A stretch of DNA of 47,637 nucleotides from Chloroflexota bacterium (GCA_947446155.1 CANFFZ010000003.1:1-47637), one strand, 5' to 3'. Positions 1 to 10,506 are shown, numbered from the stretch's first letter. The notes: generated by a model from the letters alone, not told the origin. Numbers and translations: made by a program.

Positions 1-98
1 CGTGCGCTGACAGGCGCCCGCCGTGAGCCTCGGCTGACCCCGCAAGCGAGGGCGCACGAGGGGCCCGTGGGCGGGGATGCCCGCACGAAGACGAGCGG

Positions 99-104
99 TA
101 CACT
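99..104 (+). promoter_or_regulatory. Possible -10 box upstream of hisH
   Basis: TACACT lies 45 bases before the hisH start codon and would place a transcript start near 111. No good -35 hexamer is visible at the usual spacing, so this is weak. Positions 1-149 otherwise hold no gene that I can support. Confidence 0.25.
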
Positions 105-149
105 GAGATTTCCAGAGGCTACTCAGCGGCGACCGCCTGGAGCATCGCA

Positions 150-803
150 ATGGCAGACGTGGTGATCGTGGACTACGGGGCGGGCAACCTCCGCAGCGTG
201 GAGCGCGCCGTCGTGCATGCAGGCATCGAGCCGCTGGTCACCAGTGAGGCCTCCGCGATTCCCGGCGCGCGCGCCCTGATCGTCCCGGGTGTCGGTGCAG
301 CCGAAGACACCATGGCGCACCTGCGGCAGGGCGGCTTGGACGGCCCCATCCTCGACTACATCGCCTCGGGCAAGCCGTTCCTCGGCGTGTGCATGGGCAT
401 GCAGGCGTTGTTCGAGGTGTCCGAGGAGGGTGGCCGGCACGAGTGCCTCGGCGTCCTCGGCGGGCGGATCGTGCGCTTCCCGTTCGGGATGACGGTGCCG
501 CACATGGGCTGGAACACGGTGCGATTCGAGCGCCCGCACCCGGTCCTCGAGGGCATCGAACAGGACGACTACTTCTACTTCGTCCACTCGTACCACGGCG
601 CGCCTGCCGACCCCTCGATCGTCATCGGCAGCACCGAGTACGAGGGTGTGACGTTCCCGGCGATCGTGGGACGGGACAACGTGATCGCGACGCAGTTCCA
701 CCCGGAGAAGTCCGGTCGGAGCGGCCTGCGGCTCTACGCGAACTTCCTCCGGCTGGCCCTGGATCACGGCTCGATCGCCCCCGCGGCGACCGCGGCATCC
801 TGA
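150..803 (+). CDS. hisH: Imidazole glycerol phosphate synthase, glutaminase subunit HisH
   Basis: HisH releases ammonia from glutamine and feeds it to HisF to make imidazole glycerol phosphate and AICAR in histidine synthesis. The 217-residue protein is a class I glutamine amidotransferase. It starts with the family's DYGAGNLRS motif, has the nucleophile Cys81 in GVCMGMQ, and His184 and Glu186 in QFHPEKS completing the triad. Length fits the family. The ATG at 150 follows a TGGAG ribosome site seven bases away. It is the first gene of a plus-strand run with hisA and hisF, so the two synthase subunits are encoded together and probably co-transcribed. Identification is firm. Confidence 0.97.
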   Translation: MADVVIVDYGAGNLRSVERAVVHAGIEPLVTSEASAIPGARALIVPGVGAAEDTMAHLRQGGLDGPILDYIASGKPFLGVCMGMQALFEVSEEGGRHECLGVLGGRIVRFPFGMTVPHMGWNTVRFERPHPVLEGIEQDDYFYFVHSYHGAPADPSIVIGSTEYEGVTFPAIVGRDNVIATQFHPEKSGRSGLRLYANFLRLALDHGSIAPAATAAS

Positions 804-813
804 CGAGGCGTCC

Positions 814-1560
814 ATGGAAGTGATCCCCGCGATCGATATCCGTGGCGGCAAGTGCGTTCGTCTGGCCCAGGGTGACTACGCCCGCGAGACCGTCTTTGGC
901 GACGACCCGCTCGCGATGGCGCGTCGTTGGGCGGCCGAGGGCGCCACGCGCATCCACGTCGTCGACCTCGATGGCGCGCGCGACGGCGCGCAGGCCAACC
1001 TCGCCGTGACCCGTGCCATCGTGAAGGCCGTCGAGGTGCCCGTGCAGACGGGCGGCGGCGTCCGCACCATCGAGGTCGTGAGCGCCGCCCTCGACGCTGG
1101 CTTCGACCGCGTGGCGCTCGGTACCGCGGCGGTGAAAGACCCGACGCTTGTGCCCGCTGCCGTCGCGCTGGCGGGCGACCGTGTCTTCGTCTCCGTGGAC
1201 GCGCGCGAGGGGCGCGTCAGCCTCGAGGGGTGGACCGAGGACAGCGGTATTGACGCGACGGAGTTCATCGCGCGACTGCGTGACCAGGGCGTCGTGCGCA
1301 TCGTCTACACCGACATCCTGCGCGACGGCGTCCACGATGGCCCCAACTTTGAGGCGGTCGAGCGGTTGGTGCGCACCTCCGGCATGCGCGTGATCGCCGC
1401 CGGCGGCGTCGGCAGCACCGCCGACCTCGTGCGCCTGGCCGAATGCGGCGCGGAGGGTGCGATCGTGGGGCGCGCCATCTACACAGGCGATGTCCGGCTC
1501 CCCGAGGCGATCGAGGCGGTCGCCCGCTCCTCGGGTGCTTCATCAGGGGCGAGCGCGTAG
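814..1560 (+). CDS. hisA: ProFAR isomerase HisA
   Basis: This is 1-(5-phosphoribosyl)-5-[(phosphoribosylamino)methylideneamino]imidazole-4-carboxamide isomerase, the Amadori-type isomerase that supplies the HisF-HisH substrate. The 248-residue sequence is a beta/alpha barrel of the HisA/HisF family. Asp8 in IPAIDIRGGKCVRL is the expected catalytic acid, and the two phosphate-binding glycine segments are visible (TGGGVRT, and AAGGVGST in the second half). It begins 10 bases after hisH, and its TAG is directly followed by the hisF ATG, which implies tight translational coupling. The end of the protein is Ala/Ser rich and unremarkable. Confidence 0.96.
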   Translation: MEVIPAIDIRGGKCVRLAQGDYARETVFGDDPLAMARRWAAEGATRIHVVDLDGARDGAQANLAVTRAIVKAVEVPVQTGGGVRTIEVVSAALDAGFDRVALGTAAVKDPTLVPAAVALAGDRVFVSVDAREGRVSLEGWTEDSGIDATEFIARLRDQGVVRIVYTDILRDGVHDGPNFEAVERLVRTSGMRVIAAGGVGSTADLVRLAECGAEGAIVGRAIYTGDVRLPEAIEAVARSSGASSGASA

Positions 1561-2331
1561 ATGCTCACGAAGCGCATTATCCCCTGCTTCGATGTGGCAG
1601 ATGGCCGCGTAGTGAAGGGTGTCTCCTTCGTCGAGTTGCGCGACGCGGGCGACCCGGTGGAGCTCGCGCGGAAGTACGACCTCACGGGTGCGGATGAACT
1701 CGTGTTCCTCGATATCACTGCGTCCTCGGATGGCCGCGCGAGCGTGTACGACATGATCCGGCGCACCGCCGATCAGGTCTTCATCCCGTTCACCGTGGGA
1801 GGTGGTGTCCGCTCCGCGCAGGACGTGCGCCTGATGCTCGAAGCCGGCGCCGAGAAGGTGTCCGTGAACACGGCCGCCCTCGAACGTCCCGAACTGATCG
1901 CGGAAGGCGCGAAGGCCTTTGGCTCGCAGTGCATCGTGGTGGCCATCGACGCGAAGCGGACCGCCGAGGGCCGCTGGGGTGTCTACACGCACGGCGGACG
2001 CCGCGAGACCGGCCGCGATGCCGTCGAGTGGGCGCGCGAGGCAGTCGAGCGCGGCGCGGGGGAACTCCTCGTCACCTCCATGGACACCGACGGCCATCAG
2101 CAGGGCTACGACCTCAAACTCCTGCGCGCGATCTCCGACGCCGTCGATGTCCCCGTGATCGCCTCGGGCGGGGCAGGGGAGCCCTCCCACCTTTACGACG
2201 CGCTGACCGCGGGCGGCGCGAGCGCGGTGCTGGCGGCGTCGATCTTTCACTTCGGCACGCACGACATCGGCTCCCTCAAGGCTTACCTCGCCGGGCGCGG
2301 ACTGCCGATGCGTCCGGTGACGCCGCAGTAG
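1561..2331 (+). CDS. hisF: Imidazole glycerol phosphate synthase, cyclase subunit HisF
   Basis: HisF is the barrel subunit that uses ammonia from HisH to cyclise PRFAR. The 256-residue protein begins with the typical [17 protein letters not shown], where Asp11 is the catalytic acid. It carries FTVGGGVRS and VIASGGAGE phosphate sites and the second acidic residue in VVAIDAK. There is no gap from hisA, whose stop codon abuts this start codon. The order hisH-hisA-hisF is common in bacteria. The next gene (HAD hydrolase) starts six bases after the stop and is probably in the same transcript. Confidence 0.97.
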   Translation: MLTKRIIPCFDVADGRVVKGVSFVELRDAGDPVELARKYDLTGADELVFLDITASSDGRASVYDMIRRTADQVFIPFTVGGGVRSAQDVRLMLEAGAEKVSVNTAALERPELIAEGAKAFGSQCIVVAIDAKRTAEGRWGVYTHGGRRETGRDAVEWAREAVERGAGELLVTSMDTDGHQQGYDLKLLRAISDAVDVPVIASGGAGEPSHLYDALTAGGASAVLAASIFHFGTHDIGSLKAYLAGRGLPMRPVTPQ

Positions 2332-2337
2332 CGAGCG

Positions 2338-3045
2338 ATGCCCGGACGCCCGCCACCATTTCGGGTAAGCCACGTCTTTTTCGACGTCGACGGCACCCTC
2401 GTCGATTTCGACGCTGCGCTCCGGATCGGCCTCTAGGTTGCCGCCGAGGTGCTCTCGGATGCGATTGACCGTTTCGTGACGTCCGGCGAACTTCAGGCGG
2501 CACGTGACCGCGCCGCACGCGACCTGCGGATGGTGCCCGGTGCCCTCGCGAGGGCACGTGAGGAGTCATTCCGCCAGATCCTCGTGCTCGGTGGTGTGAC
2601 GGACGAGACGGTGGTCGTCCGCACGAACACTGCGTTCTTTGCCGCCCGCGATGCCGCGCTGCTCCCATACGACGATGTCGAGGAGGTGGTGGGCGCGCTC
2701 CTCGACCGTGGGCTCACCCTCGTCGCCGCCACCAACGGGAACTCCGCGATGGTGCAGGCGCCGATCTTTCGGCGGATGCACCTGCTCTGGACCGCCGAGG
2801 ACGCGCGCGTCGCTAAGCCCGATCCGGCGTTCTTCTTCGGCGCCATGGAACGCAGCGGGGCGCGTGTCGAGACCACGCTGATGGTCGGCGACCGCATGGA
2901 CAACGACGTCGCGCCCGCGCTCGCCCTCGGCATGTACGGCGTGCTGATCGACCGCGACAGCCGGGCCTTAGACGTCGACGCCCCACGCGTTGAGTCGCTG
3001 CGTGATCTCCCCGCGCTGATCGAGGTCGTCCCTAGCGGCGCGTGA
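2338..3045 (+). pseudogene. HAD-family hydrolase interrupted by an in-frame TAG
   Basis: Reading from ATG 2338, the protein opens with the HAD nucleophile motif FFDVDGTLVD (Asp16, Asp18). It then meets TAG at 2434-2436 (codon 33) and continues in the same frame to 3045. After the TAG come motif II (VAATNGN), the motif III lysine (VAKPDPAFF) and motif IV (MVGDRMDND). With the TAG read as an amino acid it would be a 235-residue phosphatase of normal architecture. Alone, the downstream part (an internal GTG at 2449 is possible) lacks the nucleophile and could not be catalytic. It sits six bases after hisF. Its 3' end overlaps the convergent nitroreductase by 14 bases. The substrate cannot be deduced. 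Confidence 0.8.
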
Positions 3046-3649
3046 ACTCTGAGCCGAGGTCGGGCGCGGGCCGGTCGAACGGGCGGTAGTCACCCCTCGG
3101 CCGGCCGAGGGCGACGAACGCCTGCGGCTCCCACGTGGGGTCGAGGTCGAGTGCGCCGCGCACCTCGTCCGGTGCGTAGAGCGGTGCGGAGATCCAGTAG
3201 GCGCCCAGTCCTCGGACGCTTGCCGCGAGCAGCAGGTTCTGCAGTGCCGCGCCGAACGAGTGCTGGGCGAGCCCCCACTCCGCACACCAGCGGCGCTCGT
3301 CGTCGTAGCGGTTCAGCCCGTCCGCGACGAGGCAGCCGAGGAGCAGCGTGGGCGCTCCGGTGATCCGCCCCCGCGAGCGCGCCAGCGCCCGCTCCACAGT
3401 CTTCGAAGGCTGAGTGTCACCCTCGAGGTCGCGTCGCCAGGCCGCACCCATCGCGTCCGCTAATGCTTCGCGGCGCCCGGGGCCGATCTCGACGAAACGC
3501 CACGGGCGCGTGTGGTGCGGCGCAGGTGCCGTCAATGCGAGGCGGACAAGCGCTTCGACCTCCTCAGCGGTGAGCGGCGGGCCATCGAGGCCGCGTACGG
3601 AGCGCCGCGCGCGGATCGCGTCCTCAATGGGGCGGGCGTCGTCGGTCAT
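3032..3649 (-). CDS. Nitroreductase-family FMN protein, candidate dehydro-F420-0 reductase
   Basis: The 205-residue protein shows the nitroreductase fold. An N-terminal RRSVRG segment is followed by TAPAPHHTRPWRFVEI (FMN binding), and a late GLGAYWISAPLY segment precedes ALGRPRGDY. I chose ATG 3649; a longer open frame upstream lies inside cofC. It follows cofC by 10 bases in the cofD-cofC unit. In actinobacterial FbiB a nitroreductase domain is fused to the F420 gamma-glutamyl ligase and reduces dehydro-F420-0. By position, this stand-alone copy could do the same job. That function is inference from context; the family assignment is firm. No gamma-glutamyl ligase gene (cofE) is in the window. 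Confidence 0.85.
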   Translation of the reverse strand: MTDDARPIEDAIRARRSVRGLDGPPLTAEEVEALVRLALTAPAPHHTRPWRFVEIGPGRREALADAMGAAWRRDLEGDTQPSKTVERALARSRGRITGAPTLLLGCLVADGLNRYDDERRWCAEWGLAQHSFGAALQNLLLAASVRGLGAYWISAPLYAPDEVRGALDLDPTWEPQAFVALGRPRGDYRPFDRPAPDLGSEFTRR

Positions 3650-3659
3650 GAGCGAGACC

Positions 3660-4310
3660 TCATCGGTTGGGTCGAGGCAGGACGACCTGCAGGTACTCGA
3701 GAATGGCTGCCGTCGCCTCACCGACCTGCTCCCACACCTCCGTGAGGTCCTCGATCGTGTCGACGTCGCGGTCCATCGAGGGGAGGCGCACCTCCTGGAG
3801 TGTGAGCCCGGCCGTCTGTGCAGCCTCGCGGTGGCGGGCGGCGGAGTCCAACCCGAATGCGGGTACCATCGCCCCGGGTGGGCGGATGCCGAGGGCGCAC
3901 GTGCCGCCATCGATCGATGGAGCGAGCACGACCGGCGAGCGGCGCAGCGCGTCCAGCAGGGTGCGTATGTCCTCGCTGCGCGCCTGCGGCAGGTCGCCGG
4001 GAAGGATGAGCGCGGCCTCGCGATTCGCGATGTGATCGAGGGCTAGCAGGACGGCTGGCTGATAGCCCGTGCCGGGGTCACGCAGCACCTCGGCCTGGTG
4101 GCCCTCTGCGACGGCGTCGTAGCCGCGTACGGGCGATACCACCACGATCTGGCCGGTGTGGACCTCTCGGACCGCTGTCAGCAGGTCGTCGAGCATCGCC
4201 TGCACGAGGCTGTGCCGTTGGCCGGGGTCGAGGTGTGTGCCGAGACGCGTCTTCGCGCGTCCGGCGTCTTGCACCGCGATCACGATGGCGACATCGAGCG
4301 GCGGCGTCAC
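3660..4310 (-). CDS. cofC: 2-phospho-L-lactate (or phosphoenolpyruvate) guanylyltransferase CofC
   Basis: CofC activates 2-phospholactate, or phosphoenolpyruvate in many bacteria, with GTP to give the substrate of CofD in coenzyme F420 synthesis. The 216-residue sequence has the nucleotidyltransferase start (VIAVQDAGRAKTRLG), the LILPGDLPQ segment carrying the metal-binding acid, and PSIDGGTCALGIRPP typical of CofC. The GTG at 4310 overlaps the cofD stop codon by four bases (GTGA), which fits coupled translation. A longer frame upstream runs into cofD and was discarded. The sequence does not show whether lactate-, PEP- or glycerate-derived phosphate is used. Confidence 0.92.
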   Translation of the reverse strand: MTPPLDVAIVIAVQDAGRAKTRLGTHLDPGQRHSLVQAMLDDLLTAVREVHTGQIVVVSPVRGYDAVAEGHQAEVLRDPGTGYQPAVLLALDHIANREAALILPGDLPQARSEDIRTLLDALRRSPVVLAPSIDGGTCALGIRPPGAMVPAFGLDSAARHREAAQTAGLTLQEVRLPSMDRDVDTIEDLTEVWEQVGEATAAILEYLQVVLPRPNR

Positions 4311-5239
4311 GCGGTGAACCCGGCGGCGCGCAGCACGTTGCGCGCCACACGCTCGCGTCCGTCGTCGCCGCGCATCATCGTGTCCACCGCCACAGCGTCG
4401 AGGCCGAGCGCGCACACGTCGGGGACGAGCCGGATATCGATGGCGTCGAGGATGAATAGGTCGACGAGGCCGGCATACAGGCGCGCCACGCCGAATGCTG
4501 AGACCTCGTGTCCGAGCGCCCGCAGCATCGCGGCCGCAGGCCCCTTGATCGCTTCACCACCGACGATCGGGGAGATTGCGACCCGTCGTGCGCGTGACTC
4601 GTTGACCGCGGCCCAGACATCGGGGATCGCCAGCAGCGGGGAGATCGAGACGATCGGGTTGCTGGGCGCGATGCACAAGAAGTCGCAGTCCTGGATTGCC
4701 TCGACGACACCCGGAGCGGGCCGGGCCAGGGCCGCGCCGGGGAAGGTGACGCCAAGGATGGTGGGCTGGGCACGCTGCCGGACGAAGTAGTCCTGGAACG
4801 CCAGGTCACCTTCTGCCGTCCGCACGATGGTGGGGTGGGGATCGTTCGTCACCGGGATCACGTTGACGCGGACTCCGCGTGCGAGCGCGAGCGCAGCGGT
4901 TGCCTCGGCGAGTGTGAAGCCCTCGCGCAGTCGCTCCGTGCGGAAGAGGTGCGTCGCGATGTCGATGTCGCCGATGCCGAACCAGGACTCGCCGCCGAGT
5001 ACCCGCAGCGCTTCGAGGGCGTGCCGGGTGTCGTCGCGCACGCCCCAACCATCGATCCCCTCGATGCCGGCGAGCGTGTAGAGCACAGAGTCGATGTCCG
5101 GACAGACGGTGAGCCCGAGCCACTCGAGGTCGTCGCCCACATTGCAGATGGCGGTGATGTCCTCGGGTGGGATGACGTGCTGCAGACCCGCGAGGAAGCG
5201 GGCCGCGCCGATCCCGCCCGCGAGGACGGTCACGCGCAA
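4307..5239 (-). CDS. cofD: 2-phospho-L-lactate transferase CofD
   Basis: CofD joins the CofC product to the deazaflavin Fo to form F420-0 or its dehydro form. The 310-residue protein starts with VTVLAGGIGAARFLAGL, the family's GDP-binding opening, and contains ICNVGDDLEWLGL and IAPSNPIVSISPLL, both characteristic. The start used is TTG 5239, with GTG 5233 as an alternative; a GAGG element lies just upstream. A TATCAT box at 5276-5281 could be the promoter. The gene leads the cofD-cofC-nitroreductase unit. No F420-dependent oxidoreductase is recognisable elsewhere in the window. Confidence 0.95.
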   Translation of the reverse strand: MRVTVLAGGIGAARFLAGLQHVIPPEDITAICNVGDDLEWLGLTVCPDIDSVLYTLAGIEGIDGWGVRDDTRHALEALRVLGGESWFGIGDIDIATHLFRTERLREGFTLAEATAALALARGVRVNVIPVTNDPHPTIVRTAEGDLAFQDYFVRQRAQPTILGVTFPGAALARPAPGVVEAIQDCDFLCIAPSNPIVSISPLLAIPDVWAAVNESRARRVAISPIVGGEAIKGPAAAMLRALGHEVSAFGVARLYAGLVDLFILDAIDIRLVPDVCALGLDAVAVDTMMRGDDGRERVARNVLRAAGFTA

Positions 5240-5317
5240 CGGGGAGCCTCAGTCGGTGGGTGGGTCATGGCCCGGATGATACCGCGTGGGGCCGTGGAGA
5301 TGCGTCGTGGGTGCCGT

Positions 5318-6199
5318 TCAGGACGCACGCGCCTCCGCCTCGCGGACGCGCTCGAATGCGGCGACAGCGACCTGGATGTGCTCGTCGTCGGGAGGACGCG
5401 TCGTGAGGTACTGGAGCGCGATGTTGCCGGCGAAGAGCCAGCGGATCACCGGCCAACGCTGGTGCGCTCCGGCGAAGCGGATCACCTCGTACGACACGGC
5501 AGCGACCAGTGGCACGAGCACGAGGCGTGAGGCGAAGCGCCACCACAGCGGCTCCCGTCCCGCGAACGCGAACACCACGATCGAGACCAGCGCGACCGTC
5601 AAGAGGAACGACGTCCCACAGCGTGGATGCTCCTTCGGGTAGCGTCGGATCGCGGGGACGGTGAGTTCGCGGCCGTCCTCGAACGCCGCGATCGTCATGT
5701 GCTCGGCGCCGTGGTACTGGAAGACGCGCCGGACGCCCTCGGTCCGTCCGATGCCCCAGACGTAGCCGAGGAGCAGCCCCATGCGGATGCCACCCTCGAG
5801 GGCGATCACCGCCCACGCTGGCCAGCGACCGTCCAGCGGGCTGGTCACGACGACTGGTCCGACGAAGAACGCGCCGATCGCGAACCCCATCGTCCCCAGC
5901 ACGAACAGCCACTCGATGACGCTCATGCGCTTCGGCTGGCCGTCCTCTTCGGTCTGGCCAGCGGCGATCGCGGCTGACCACGTGAGGGCGCCCGTGCCGA
6001 GGGCAACCGTCTCGGCGAGGATCGTGATGCCCCGGATCAGCGGGACGCGGCGCGCGGCGTTCGTGTAGACGCCGCCGAGACGTTCGTCACGGCTCACGAT
6101 GGCGCCAGATGGGGAGCGGACGGCCACGGCCATCACCTGCGCGCCGCGCATCATGACGCCCTCGATCACCGCCTGGCCGCCGTAGGAGGTTGAAGGCAT
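5318..6199 (-). CDS. DUF1385 (YqhQ-type) membrane protein
   Basis: A 293-residue DUF1385 protein. It opens with YGGQAVIEGVMMRG, the family signature, and has the conserved YHGAEHMTI and HPRCGTSFLL segments. Several hydrophobic stretches, near residues 60-80, 90-120 and 195-235, look like membrane helices. The molecular role of the family is not established to my knowledge; it is often found near translation genes, here beside rpmE. It has its own -10 box exactly six bases before the ATG (6206-6211), and a terminator closes the ribosomal protein operon upstream, so it is probably an independent, possibly leaderless, transcript. Confidence 0.9.
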   Translation of the reverse strand: MPSTSYGGQAVIEGVMMRGAQVMAVAVRSPSGAIVSRDERLGGVYTNAARRVPLIRGITILAETVALGTGALTWSAAIAAGQTEEDGQPKRMSVIEWLFVLGTMGFAIGAFFVGPVVVTSPLDGRWPAWAVIALEGGIRMGLLLGYVWGIGRTEGVRRVFQYHGAEHMTIAAFEDGRELTVPAIRRYPKEHPRCGTSFLLTVALVSIVVFAFAGREPLWWRFASRLVLVPLVAAVSYEVIRFAGAHQRWPVIRWLFAGNIALQYLTTRPPDDEHIQVAVAAFERVREAEARAS

Positions 6200-6205
6200 G
6201 GCGTC

Positions 6206-6211
6206 AGCCTA
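6206..6211 (-). promoter_or_regulatory. -10 box of a likely leaderless DUF1385 mRNA
   Basis: On the minus strand TAGGCT is followed by exactly six bases and then the ATG at 6199. No ribosome binding site fits between them. The same hexamer and spacing precede rnhB. Confidence 0.5.
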
Positions 6212-6267
6212 CGGGAGCGCCCAAGGAAGTGCGAAGCAGGCGGTGACACGGTGGGAGCAAACACAAA

Positions 6268-6289
6268 GAGGGCGGCTTGCGCCGCCCTC
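6268..6289 (-). terminator. Rho-independent terminator after rpmE
   Basis: A perfect 9-bp stem (GAGGGCGGC with GCCGCCCTC) closes a TTGC loop. On the minus strand it is followed by TTTGTGTTTG, so it terminates the rplU-rpmA-rpmE transcript. Confidence 0.85.
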
Positions 6290-6311
6290 GAAGTCTCGGA
6301 GTGAGATTCGC

Positions 6312-6509
6312 CTACCGGGTGTAGCGGCGGCGGAAGCGCTCGACGCGGCCCGCCGTGTCGACGATGCGCTGCTCACCCGTGAAGTACGGGTGGCAGTTGG
6401 AGCAGACGTCTAGGCTGATGGCGCCCTTGGTGGAGCGCGTCTGCCAGGTGTTGCCGCACGAGCAGGTCACGGTGACCTCTTCGTACTTGGGGTGAAGGGT
6501 GGCTTTCAT
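6312..6509 (-). CDS. rpmE: Large ribosomal subunit protein bL31
   Basis: A 65-residue bL31 of the zinc-binding type. Cys16 and Cys18 (CSCGN) pair with Cys36 and Cys39 in [12 protein letters not shown], the typical metal site, and [15 protein letters not shown] is the canonical start. It is the last gene of rplU-rpmA-rpmE, 10 bases after rpmA, and is followed by a strong terminator. Presence of all four cysteines suggests a zinc-replete form. Confidence 0.97.
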   Translation of the reverse strand: MKATLHPKYEEVTVTCSCGNTWQTRSTKGAISLDVCSNCHPYFTGEQRIVDTAGRVERFRRRYTR

Positions 6510-6519
6510 CGGATGTCCC

Positions 6520-6783
6520 TTACGCCTCGACCGGACGGATCGAGACCTGCTTGCGGCGGCCCTTGGCGTACGGCGAGAAGGCGACGGTGCCGGCCATACG
6601 CGCCCACAGGGTGTGGTCGCGGCCGGTGCCGACGTTCAGCCCCGCGTGAACACGCGTGCCGCGCTGGCGGATGATGATCGAACCAGCCGTGACGAGTTCG
6701 CCGTCCGAGGCCTTCACGCCAAGGCGCTTCGACTTCGAGTCGCGGCCGTTGCGGCTGGAACCGCCTGACTTCTTGTGGGCCAT
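6520..6783 (-). CDS. rpmA: Large ribosomal subunit protein bL27
   Basis: An 87-residue bL27. The N-terminus [20 protein letters not shown] is the conserved tail that reaches toward the peptidyl transferase centre, and [20 protein letters not shown] follows. It lacks the cleavable N-terminal extension seen in Firmicutes. It lies between rplU and rpmE with short spacers of 20 and 10 bases, the usual L21-L27 pairing. Confidence 0.98.
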   Translation of the reverse strand: MAHKKSGGSSRNGRDSKSKRLGVKASDGELVTAGSIIIRQRGTRVHAGLNVGTGRDHTLWARMAGTVAFSPYAKGRRKQVSIRPVEA

Positions 6784-6803
6784 GGCCTTGCTTCCTGTTC
6801 GTC

Positions 6804-7118
6804 TTAGCCGGCGGTGATGCCAGTGATGACCAGGCGGGTACGTGGCTGGCGGTGGCCCACCATGCGCTCGCGTCGGGTCTTGTTCTTGAAGTGGTAGTGC
6901 GTGACCTTCGGCCCGCGGTCCTGCACCTCGACGGTCGCGGTGACCGAGGCGCCGGCGACCGTGGGGGCGCCGACCTTCGTGCCGCTGGTGTCACCCACAA
7001 GGAGCACCTGGTCCAGCGTGATCGTGGAGCCCTCTTCGGCCTCCAGTCGCTCGATGGCGATGCGGTCGCCCTCGCGGACGCGGTACTGCTTCCCGCCGGT
7101 GCGGATGATGGCGTACAT
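6804..7118 (-). CDS. rplU: Large ribosomal subunit protein bL21
   Basis: A 104-residue bL21. It begins [18 protein letters not shown], the family signature, and ends with the [19 protein letters not shown] region that contacts 23S rRNA. A GGGAG ribosome site precedes the ATG. It is the first gene of the three-gene operon and has a well-formed sigma70-type promoter at 7164-7193. Confidence 0.98.
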   Translation of the reverse strand: MYAIIRTGGKQYRVREGDRIAIERLEAEEGSTITLDQVLLVGDTSGTKVGAPTVAGASVTATVEVQDRGPKVTHYHFKNKTRRERMVGHRQPRTRLVITGITAG

Positions 7119-7163
7119 AACGTGACTCCCGAATCAGGGGTGACCGTTCTGGTCAGACGGTCA

Positions 7164-7193
7164 AGTGTAGGCAGCCCCGCGTGCCTCGGTCAA
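7164..7193 (-). promoter_or_regulatory. Sigma70-type promoter of rplU-rpmA-rpmE
   Basis: On the minus strand TTGACC (7188-7193) and TACACT (7164-7169) are separated by 18 bases. This is the best housekeeping promoter in the window and lies 46 bases before the rplU start. Confidence 0.75.
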
Positions 7194-7274
7194 CGTGTCC
7201 GGAATCCGCCGGGCCTGTTAGCGGGCCGGACGAGCGTATCCGCCATGCTTGGATAAACTAGCCGGGCTAGAGGA

Positions 7275-8009
7275 GTGCCTCGCCTGAATCTCATCGACAT
7301 TCTCCGTGCCCCATACGACGGCTACAACTGGCTGGCGGACGTGCTGTTCCGCTTCCTGAACGCCCTGTTTGACCAGTTCGGGCCGCCGATCGTCTTCTTC
7401 GCCGCCCTCGTGGAGACCACGGTGGGGCTCGGAGTCGTGTTCCCCGGCGTTGTCCTGATGTTCCTGGGCGGCGCCAACGCGGACGACTCCGTCTCGAAGT
7501 TCGTGCTGATCTACCTCATGGCGGTGGCTGGTACGGCGCTCGGTGACACCATCTCGTACGGCCTCGGCCGCTGGGGCGGCACGTGGATGCTCAGTACGCG
7601 CCTCGGGCCGTCGCTCCGCATGGGCGCCGAGGTGATGCGAGGCCGTGCGCGCTGGCTGATCCCGTTCTACCACCTGCACTCGATGACCCGGGCCGTCGGG
7701 CCGTTTGGCGCGGGGGCGCTCCACATCCCGATTCGCATCTGGCTGCCACTCGACTACCTCGGCGCGTTCATCGCCAACGGGATCTGGGTGGGTTCAGGGT
7801 TCATCCTGGGACGCGCGGTGCTGACGGACGAGGGCACGCTGGATGCGAGCCCTGTGGTGCGTCTTGGCCTGATCGTTGTGGGCCTCGGCTGGTTCCTTGT
7901 GATGCGTCAGGTGTTCTCCGGCCGCGTGCGCCAGATCCGCGCGCGGGACGAGGCTGCCGAGGCGCTGGCGGCTCAGGAAGCATCGACGGACGGTCAGGCG
8001 CGCGGGTAG
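7275..8009 (+). CDS. DedA-family (VTT/SNARE-associated domain) membrane protein
   Basis: A 244-residue integral membrane protein. It has the DedA features of an early acidic segment before hydrophobic helices (FFAALVETTVGLGVVFPGVV), an Ala/Gly-rich helix ending in GDTISYGLGRWGG, and a re-entrant region with SMTRAVGPFGAGAL. DedA proteins act in membrane homeostasis; some flip undecaprenyl phosphate or phosphatidylethanolamine. The substrate here is unknown. The GTG at 7275 has AGAGGA immediately before it, too close for a normal ribosome site. A TAAACT box at 7254-7259 suggests a very short leader. Its 3' end overlaps the convergent thioesterase gene by 16 bases. Confidence 0.85.
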   Translation: MPRLNLIDILRAPYDGYNWLADVLFRFLNALFDQFGPPIVFFAALVETTVGLGVVFPGVVLMFLGGANADDSVSKFVLIYLMAVAGTALGDTISYGLGRWGGTWMLSTRLGPSLRMGAEVMRGRARWLIPFYHLHSMTRAVGPFGAGALHIPIRIWLPLDYLGAFIANGIWVGSGFILGRAVLTDEGTLDASPVVRLGLIVVGLGWFLVMRQVFSGRVRQIRARDEAAEALAAQEASTDGQARG

Positions 8010-8437
8010 AGCACCATCTGCGTGCAGCGGAACTGCGCGATCGCCTTGCCGGTTGCTTCGTCCGTGACCTCTGCGTCCCAGACCTGCGTCGACCGGCCGC
8101 CGTGGACGAGGCGCGCGACAGCGCGGATCGCGCCCTCCCGCACCGTTCCGAGGAAGTTCGACTTCAACTCGATGGTTGTGAAGCCGTTCGCGCCTTCGGG
8201 CACCATCATCCGGCAGCCGAATCCGCACAGCGTGTCCGCGAGGGTGACCACCGTGCCCGCGTGCAAGAAGCCGTTCGGGGCGAGCAGGTCGGGCCGCACC
8301 GCGAGCCGAGCGACGAGCGTGCCCCATGTGACCTCGACGACCTCCATGCCAATGAGGCCGGGGAACGTGCCAGCGGTGGACGCGGTCATGCGCTCCGGCG
8401 TCGGGATGCTGCGTCCGGGCGGTGGCTCGTCGGGCAT
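7994..8437 (-). CDS. PaaI-type hot-dog thioesterase
   Basis: A 147-residue single hot-dog domain protein. The segment NGFLHAGTVVTLADTLCGFGC corresponds to the active-site helix region of PaaI/YdiI acyl-CoA thioesterases, with a G-FLHAG motif and an Asp in LADT. It is followed by TTIELKSNFLGTV. It probably hydrolyses an aromatic or short acyl-CoA. The ATG at 8437 has GGGAG six bases upstream, and a TAGACT box at 8469-8474 may be its promoter. It is convergent with the DedA gene. Confidence 0.82.
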   Translation of the reverse strand: MPDEPPPGRSIPTPERMTASTAGTFPGLIGMEVVEVTWGTLVARLAVRPDLLAPNGFLHAGTVVTLADTLCGFGCRMMVPEGANGFTTIELKSNFLGTVREGAIRAVARLVHGGRSTQVWDAEVTDEATGKAIAQFRCTQMVLYPRA

Positions 8438-8483
8438 GTGCGGCTCCCTCGGTCGTGTTTCGCGAGCAGTCTAGGCGGGGACA

Positions 8484-8514
8484 AGCAGAAGGCCGGCATT
8501 GCCGGCCTTCTGCT
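8484..8514 (-). terminator. Terminator hairpin after ftsH
   Basis: A perfect 14-bp inverted repeat (AGCAGAAGGCCGGC and its complement) with a 3-base loop lies 19 bases after the ftsH stop. On the minus strand it is followed by TTGT, so the T-run is short. The plus-strand side is followed by TTCG. It most likely ends ftsH transcription. Confidence 0.75.
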
Positions 8515-8532
8515 TTCGTACGCTTGCGTGGG

Positions 8533-10506
<1,974 letters not shown>

